Under the pieces are notes generated by a model. That model did no database searches and had not been told where the DNA came from. It saw only the letters and a list, made by a program, of their open reading frames with translations. Both the position numbers and the translations under genes were made by a program. Below are positions 59,958-64,000 of a stretch of 64,000 bases of DNA, one piece after another. The DNA comes from an uncultured Ilumatobacter sp. (lineage in GTDB: Bacteria > Actinomycetota > Acidimicrobiia > Acidimicrobiales > Ilumatobacteraceae). The stretch covers positions 124,001-188,000 of the forward strand of contig CAJJBX010000003.1 in assembly GCA_905182555.1 (NCBI GenBank). Direction: 5' to 3'. The first letter of the stretch is position 1. Every line of letters begins with the position of its first letter.

Positions 59958-60953
59958 TCATTCCCGCGCCCGTATTTCGTCGAGGTTGACAACCTGGCCG
60001 GTCGCTGCGCTCTCGACGATGCCTTCCAGCACGGCGATGACTTCGAGCGCCTCCGGACCTCCGGTTTCTGGCCGGGTTCTGTTGCGTACGTTTTGTGCGA
60101 ACTCGGCGAGTTCGTCTGCGACGGTGTCGATTTCGTCGATGGGCTGAGTGATCCAGCCCTTTTCGCCAGTTGCCTGAAAAAGAAATTGGGCTCCGTCCAT
60201 CTCGTTTGCAGCAGCGGCCTTGATGCCCCAGACTGCTGTTCGACAGATGTCGGGAATCACCAGTGACGTGCTGAGTACTGCGAGTGGGCCACTCTTGAAT
60301 TCGAGGTTTGCCGTAGTGACGTCATCGAGGTCGCTGCGGCCCAGGACCTGTCGGCTGAAGGCGAATACGCGCGACGGTCGCCCGAGGAGATACATGAGGT
60401 TGTCAGCCATGTGCACGCCCAGCCCAGTCATGCCGCCGGCGGGGCTTTCCGCTGGGTTGCCTCGCCAGCCACCTCGCGGCGTCAGCTCTTTAGGGAGCGA
60501 CATATTGGCCTCGGCGTAGACGATGGTGCCGAGGCCACCACTGTCGATCAGGTGCTTCAAACGTCGGGTCCCCGGTTGTCGGCGACGGTTGTGTCCGACT
60601 TGGAGTACCACTCCGGCAGCGTCGGTGGCAGCCATCGCACGTTTTCCACTAGCGACATCAAGTGTGAAGGGCTTGTCACAGAACACGTGCTTTCCCGCTT
60701 GGGCTGCCCGGATCACCAAATCGCTGTGGGTGGAGTGAGGGCTTGCGACCAGGACTGCCTCGACGTCTGGATCCAACAGCATCTCGTCGACGGAAGACGC
60801 AGATGAGCAGGTGTATGCCTTGGCAAAGTCGTCTCGCGTTGCGACGGTTCGAGCGAAGCAGCTCACGATGTCGACCCCGGCCCCTCCGGTCTTCTGGGCG
60901 AGGACTCCACCCCACCAGCCCAGTCCAATGAGTCCTACCCGGAGCGGTTCCAT
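59958..60953 (-). CDS. Gfo/Idh/MocA family oxidoreductase 4
   Basis: 331 residues, GLIGLGWWGGVLAQK at the N-terminus and FCDKPFTLDVASGKRAM for the family EKP segment, with Asp in place of Glu. The C-terminal domain diverges from Gfo/Idh 1-3. The ATG at 60953 lies six bases after a TATGAT hexamer inside operator 6, another leaderless layout. The stop is within 12 bases of the PPDK start. Confidence 0.9.
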   Translation of the reverse strand: MEPLRVGLIGLGWWGGVLAQKTGGAGVDIVSCFARTVATRDDFAKAYTCSSASSVDEMLLDPDVEAVLVASPHSTHSDLVIRAAQAGKHVFCDKPFTLDVASGKRAMAATDAAGVVLQVGHNRRRQPGTRRLKHLIDSGGLGTIVYAEANMSLPKELTPRGGWRGNPAESPAGGMTGLGVHMADNLMYLLGRPSRVFAFSRQVLGRSDLDDVTTANLEFKSGPLAVLSTSLVIPDICRTAVWGIKAAAANEMDGAQFLFQATGEKGWITQPIDEIDTVADELAEFAQNVRNRTRPETGGPEALEVIAVLEGIVESAATGQVVNLDEIRARE

Positions 60954-60958
60954 CGCAT

Positions 60959-60978
60959 GATCATACATAATGTCAGAT
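60959..60978 (-). promoter_or_regulatory. Island operator 6 with embedded -10 element (Gfo/Idh 4-PPDK unit)
   Basis: Plus-strand GATCATACATAATGTCAGAT, an exact match to the shared core. On the minus strand TATGAT (60965-60960) is six bases before the ATG at 60953. The site partly overlaps the 3' end of the transporter gene whose stop is at 60973. Confidence 0.75.
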
Positions 60979-61944
60979 CTTGTTCTGTGTGTGGTCGTCG
61001 TCCGTTTGGCGGTCCGACAATATGTTGATTGACACGCCGGTGATAACGAGTGCCATGCCAAGCGTCAGTGCGAAGGTGATCTGTTCATCGAGAACGATGA
61101 TCGACGAGACAACGCCGATCACCGGAATCCCCATCATCGAGAGATTTGTTGACACCGCGGACAGGTTTCGTAGCACGACGATCTGCGCCCAGAACGCCGT
61201 GCCTGTCGCGAGTCCAGCCTGATACAGAACGATCAATTTGAGTTGAGGCGTCCACTGGATAGAGGGAACGCCTTCAACGATGAGCGCGAGCAGCGTCAGC
61301 AGGATCGATGCGATCCCGAGCTGCCACGGCAGCGCTTGGGAGGGTGTCATTGTCCATCGATGTCGGCGGATGTGTACTGCGGTCGACGCGTTGACCAATG
61401 CTCCTGCGAGGAGGAGGCCGGTACCGGTTATCACGTCCCGTTGGCGCCAGTCGTTGTCCCACAGCTCTGAGATCACGACGACGCCGATCAAGCCGACGAG
61501 GAGACCAGTCCACTTCGGCCTCGAGATCTTCTCTCTGAGGAAGACGCCCGCGATTGGAACCGTCCAGAGGGCACTCGTCCACACGAGAACCGATGCCCGC
61601 CCCGCAGGGAGGAGTCGAAGCGCGAAAAAGACGAGCGTCATCAAAATCGCCAGCCGAAAGACGGCAACCGAGGCGATGATCGGCAGGTCACGCCGCGGTG
61701 GCACGATCACATTTCCGCTGACGGCGCTGACGGCGCCGACGAGAATTGCAGCGCCACCTATTCGCATTGCAGCCATCCAGATCGGGGTGATCGACCGGAG
61801 CCCTGTTGCCATGACTGGCCAGTTGGCTCCAAGGATCACAATGGCGTATGCCAGCAAGCCGTAGACAACCGGTTTGGGGAGATGCCGCCCGCTCGCATGG
61901 TCGGCGCCGGAATTCCAGATCAGATCGCGGCCCGGCACGCTCAT
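60973..61944 (-). CDS. EamA/DMT family transporter
   Basis: 323 residues with about ten hydrophobic segments in two EamA repeats (VVYGLLAYAIVILGANWPVM and ALVNASTAVHIRRHRW starting the second). VLVWTSALWTVPIAGVFLREKISRPKW is the typical end of repeat 1. Such proteins export or import small metabolites. The ATG at 61944 is about 75 bases from operator 7. Confidence 0.88.
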   Translation of the reverse strand: MSVPGRDLIWNSGADHASGRHLPKPVVYGLLAYAIVILGANWPVMATGLRSITPIWMAAMRIGGAAILVGAVSAVSGNVIVPPRRDLPIIASVAVFRLAILMTLVFFALRLLPAGRASVLVWTSALWTVPIAGVFLREKISRPKWTGLLVGLIGVVVISELWDNDWRQRDVITGTGLLLAGALVNASTAVHIRRHRWTMTPSQALPWQLGIASILLTLLALIVEGVPSIQWTPQLKLIVLYQAGLATGTAFWAQIVVLRNLSAVSTNLSMMGIPVIGVVSSIIVLDEQITFALTLGMALVITGVSINILSDRQTDDDHTQNKI

Positions 61945-62018
61945 GAAGTCGCTCCGGTGCTTGTCATAGAGGCGTCAGAGCCACTGCCGTCGTGCAGGGC
62001 CTCTCGTCAAGCGACCTA

Positions 62019-62038
62019 GTCATATATCATGCATGATA
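62019..62038. promoter_or_regulatory. Island operator 7 (EamA transporter / FMN dehydrogenase)
   Basis: The reverse complement begins TATCATGCATGATA, the most diverged copy (three differences from the core) but strongly palindromic (ATCATGCATGAT). It lies in the 123-base gap between the divergent EamA and FMN-dependent dehydrogenase genes. Confidence 0.55.
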
Positions 62039-62067
62039 TGTTCAATTTTCGGCTTCGGGGCTGACGA

Positions 62068-63171
62068 ATGGCCAACGATTCGCTCGGCCGCGAACCAACG
62101 ACATCGGTATCGAGCGGTGCTGTGACATCGTTTGTGTCGGTTGAGCAGTTCGTCGAGCGGGCTCGGGGCACTCTGGATCATTCCCACTTTCTTTGGGGGG
62201 ACGCGGCGGCGGGTAGGGAGGTCACAGCAGACCGCAACACGCTTGCCCTGAACCGGCTCGCGCTGATCTCGCAGGTGCTTGTCGACGTCGGTGAAGTCGA
62301 CGTCAGCAGCAGCTTTGTCGGCGTACCGCTTCGATTGCCGATCGTCATGGCTCCGGTCGGCGCCGCCTCGCTGTATCACCCGGAGGGCGCCGTCCTCGCA
62401 GCAGCAGCAGCAGCAACAGCTGGAACTTCGAGCACGTGCGCAATGCTTGCGTCGGACGCCTGGGAAGACGTGGCAGCAACAGCACCCGGCCGCCACTTCT
62501 TCCAACTGTATGTCGGGGGCGACCGCGGCTGGCTCGCTGCGGTTATCGCGCGCGTCGAAGCTGCAGGGTTTGCCGCAATCATCGTGTCGGCTGATTCGCC
62601 GGTAGTTGGGCGTCGCGATCGGGTCCTCCTCGACGGGTTCACGTGGAGTCAGGCGTTGCACGCTCATCCGGAAAATCTCGCCGGACTGGGGTACGACTCT
62701 GAGTTCCGCAAACGCACCACCTGGGACGACATGGAGTGGATCTGTGCAGCGACCTCGTTACCGGTTGTTCTCAAGGGCGTCCTTTCAACAAATGATGCCC
62801 GGTCAGGTGTCGACCGCGGATGTGCAGGTATCTATGTGTCGAATCATGGTGGTCGAACTCTCGACCACAACATCTCGACCATCGAGGTTCTCGAAGAGAT
62901 CGTTGAAACGGTTGGTGGCTCAGCCGACGTCATGATCGACGGCGGATTCACAGGTGGCTCCGATGTCTGCAAGGCGTTGGCACTCGGAGCGAAGGCGGTA
63001 GCGCTCGGACGCCTTCAATGTTGGGCGCTTGCTGCGGGAGGCCAGTTTGGGGTGCAGCGTCTCCTCGAAATTTTGTGCGCCGAGTTGGAGACGTCAATGG
63101 CCAACCTCGGGTGTGATCGCATCGCGAATCTTGGCCCCGAGCGAACCCGGTGGTCGATTCCGACGGTGTGA
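62068..63171 (+). CDS. FMN-dependent alpha-hydroxy acid dehydrogenase
   Basis: 367-residue TIM-barrel flavoenzyme of the lactate/glycolate/mandelate oxidase family. LRLPIVMAPVGAASLYHPEGA, FFQLYVGGDRGW, the FMN phosphate region VSNHGGRTLDH with the active-site His, and VMIDGGFTGGSDVCKALALGAKAVALGR are all present. The catalytic Lys is in PVVLKGVLS. It oxidises a 2-hydroxyacid to a 2-oxoacid. The ATG is at 62068, divergent from the EamA gene across operator 7. Confidence 0.9.
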   Translation: MANDSLGREPTTSVSSGAVTSFVSVEQFVERARGTLDHSHFLWGDAAAGREVTADRNTLALNRLALISQVLVDVGEVDVSSSFVGVPLRLPIVMAPVGAASLYHPEGAVLAAAAAATAGTSSTCAMLASDAWEDVAATAPGRHFFQLYVGGDRGWLAAVIARVEAAGFAAIIVSADSPVVGRRDRVLLDGFTWSQALHAHPENLAGLGYDSEFRKRTTWDDMEWICAATSLPVVLKGVLSTNDARSGVDRGCAGIYVSNHGGRTLDHNISTIEVLEEIVETVGGSADVMIDGGFTGGSDVCKALALGAKAVALGRLQCWALAAGGQFGVQRLLEILCAELETSMANLGCDRIANLGPERTRWSIPTV

Positions 63172-63239
63172 CTGTTCGCGATGCGCCGTTGCGCCCCTGT
63201 ACGACCCAGCCCATCTTTCGATCCTGGGCCCCGTGCAAG

Positions 63240-63259
63240 ATCTGACATAAGATATGATC
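63240..63259 (+). promoter_or_regulatory. Island operator 8 (2OG oxygenase)
   Basis: The reverse complement begins GATCATATCTTATG, one mismatch from the shared core. TATGAT at 63253-63258 on the plus strand is a likely -10, giving a leader of about 33 bases before the ATG at 63298. Confidence 0.65.
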
Positions 63260-63297
63260 GTGATCAAAACGCTGGACGGCGCGCACAGAAAAGACGA

Positions 63298-64000
63298 ATG
63301 ACTGTGGAAATTTTCGACTATCGGACTGTCACCCAGGAGGAAGAGTTCGAGCAGATTCCGATTCTTGATGTCGCTCCGTACCTCGCAGACGTGGATGGTG
63401 CCGCTGATGAGTTGGCCGCCAATATACGGTTCGTCCAAGAGACCATCGGATTCTACGTGATTGTGAACCATGGTCTCGATCAGCGGGTGATCAACGCTGC
63501 CTACGCTGCCTTGGAACGCTTCTTTGAACTGCCGGACGATGACAAGCAACGGTTGCAGTTCGGTGAACAGTCGGTCGGATACATCGCTCCCCAGCACACG
63601 GTGTACGTGACGTCCACGCTCAACGACAACACGAAGCGTGATCTCAATGAGACCCTTGCGCTGGCGTATGACCGCCCGGCCAACCATCCGTATCTTCTGC
63701 GCGGTCTCCGGTTTGTCGGGCCAAATCCCTGGCCGCAGAATCTGCCCGGGTTCCGTGCTGCGATTGTCAATTTCCAACACGCGATCCTCGATGTAGCGAT
63801 GAGCTTGGTGCCGCTGTATGCGCTCGCACTTGAGCAGCCAATCGACGCGTTCGATTCCTACTTTGAGGACCCGATCATGTGGGTTCGGAATTCGCATTAC
63901 CCGGCAGTGGAACCTGAGCCGAACCAGTTTGGGATCGCGCCGCACAGCGACCACAGCTTCATGACGCTTCTCCCGATGTCGGAGGTGTCAGGCTTGCAGG
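63298..64000 (+). CDS. Isopenicillin N synthase-type 2-oxoglutarate/Fe(II) oxygenase, 3' end outside the window
   Basis: First 234 residues of an IPNS-family non-haem iron oxygenase. The N-terminal DIOX_N region reads EQIPILDVAPYLADVDGAA and TIGFYVIVNHGLDQRVI; the iron-binding HxD is His216-Ser-Asp218 in IAPHSDHSFMTLL. The distal His and the cosubstrate Arg lie beyond the right edge. It begins at ATG 63298, about 33 bases after the -10 of operator 8. Confidence 0.9.
   Translation, partial: MTVEIFDYRTVTQEEEFEQIPILDVAPYLADVDGAADELAANIRFVQETIGFYVIVNHGLDQRVINAAYAALERFFELPDDDKQRLQFGEQSVGYIAPQHTVYVTSTLNDNTKRDLNETLALAYDRPANHPYLLRGLRFVGPNPWPQNLPGFRAAIVNFQHAILDVAMSLVPLYALALEQPIDAFDSYFEDPIMWVRNSHYPAVEPEPNQFGIAPHSDHSFMTLLPMSEVSGLQ

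Noticed and set aside
62388-62422. CAG-type repeat giving a poly-Gln frame
   Set aside because: In the real frame it is an Ala-rich helix of the FMN-dependent dehydrogenase; not a separate gene or expansion of note.

Overview
The window is high-GC chromosomal DNA from an actinobacterium. The gene order around the replication-initiation genes is close to that of Mycobacterium: gyrA-gyrB-dciA-recF-dnaN-dnaA on one side, rpmH-rnpA-yidD-yidC-jag-rsmG-parA-parB on the other, then a CwlM-like protein, trxA, trxB, an ECF sigma/anti-sigma pair, a protein kinase, DUF6049 and pcnA. The catabolic gene content suggests an environmental lineage, perhaps Acidimicrobiia; that placement is inference.

Region 1 (1-15,260) is the replication and segregation core. 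dnaA, dnaN, recF, dciA, gyrB and gyrA run leftwards and rpmH to parB run rightwards. Two ParB-type parS palindromes precede parA. DnaA-box-like 9-mers cluster in three places: dnaN-dnaA, dnaA-rpmH, and an AT-rich stretch downstream of parB that looks most like a duplex-unwinding region.

Region 2 (15,260-27,630) is a cell-envelope and redox block: a peptidoglycan-binding CwlM-like protein that lacks amidase ligands, thioredoxin and its reductase, sigma/anti-sigma, a transmembrane Ser/Thr kinase whose reading frame is broken inside a 9-base repeat, DegV, DUF6049, a GNAT protein and CCA-adding enzyme. A decayed GGDEF/EAL gene (27,563-28,324) marks its right edge.

Region 3 (28,460-64,000) is a large catabolic island. 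It holds acyl-CoA chemistry (acyl-CoA dehydrogenase, MaoC pair, crotonase, two CaiB CoA-transferases, CitE-type lyase), a TPP lyase, aldehyde dehydrogenase, ring- and amide-opening hydrolases (hydantoinase, amidase, three metal-dependent amidohydrolases, cyclase), four Gfo/Idh oxidoreductases, two 2-oxoglutarate/Fe(II)-type oxygenases, an FMN hydroxyacid dehydrogenase, PPDK and two transporters. The substrate cannot be read from sequence.

The strongest new signal is a shared 20-bp operator, core KATCATAYATNATG, at eight transcription-unit heads across 32.6-63.3 kb. In four cases it contains a TATGAT -10 hexamer 6-7 bases before an ATG, the layout of leaderless transcripts. The only transcription regulator in the island, an IclR protein, is co-transcribed behind one of these operators and is the obvious candidate to control them all.

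Three conserved genes (gyrB, the kinase, the CitE-type lyase) each carry an apparent single-base frameshift. This may reflect consensus errors in the assembly as much as biology.
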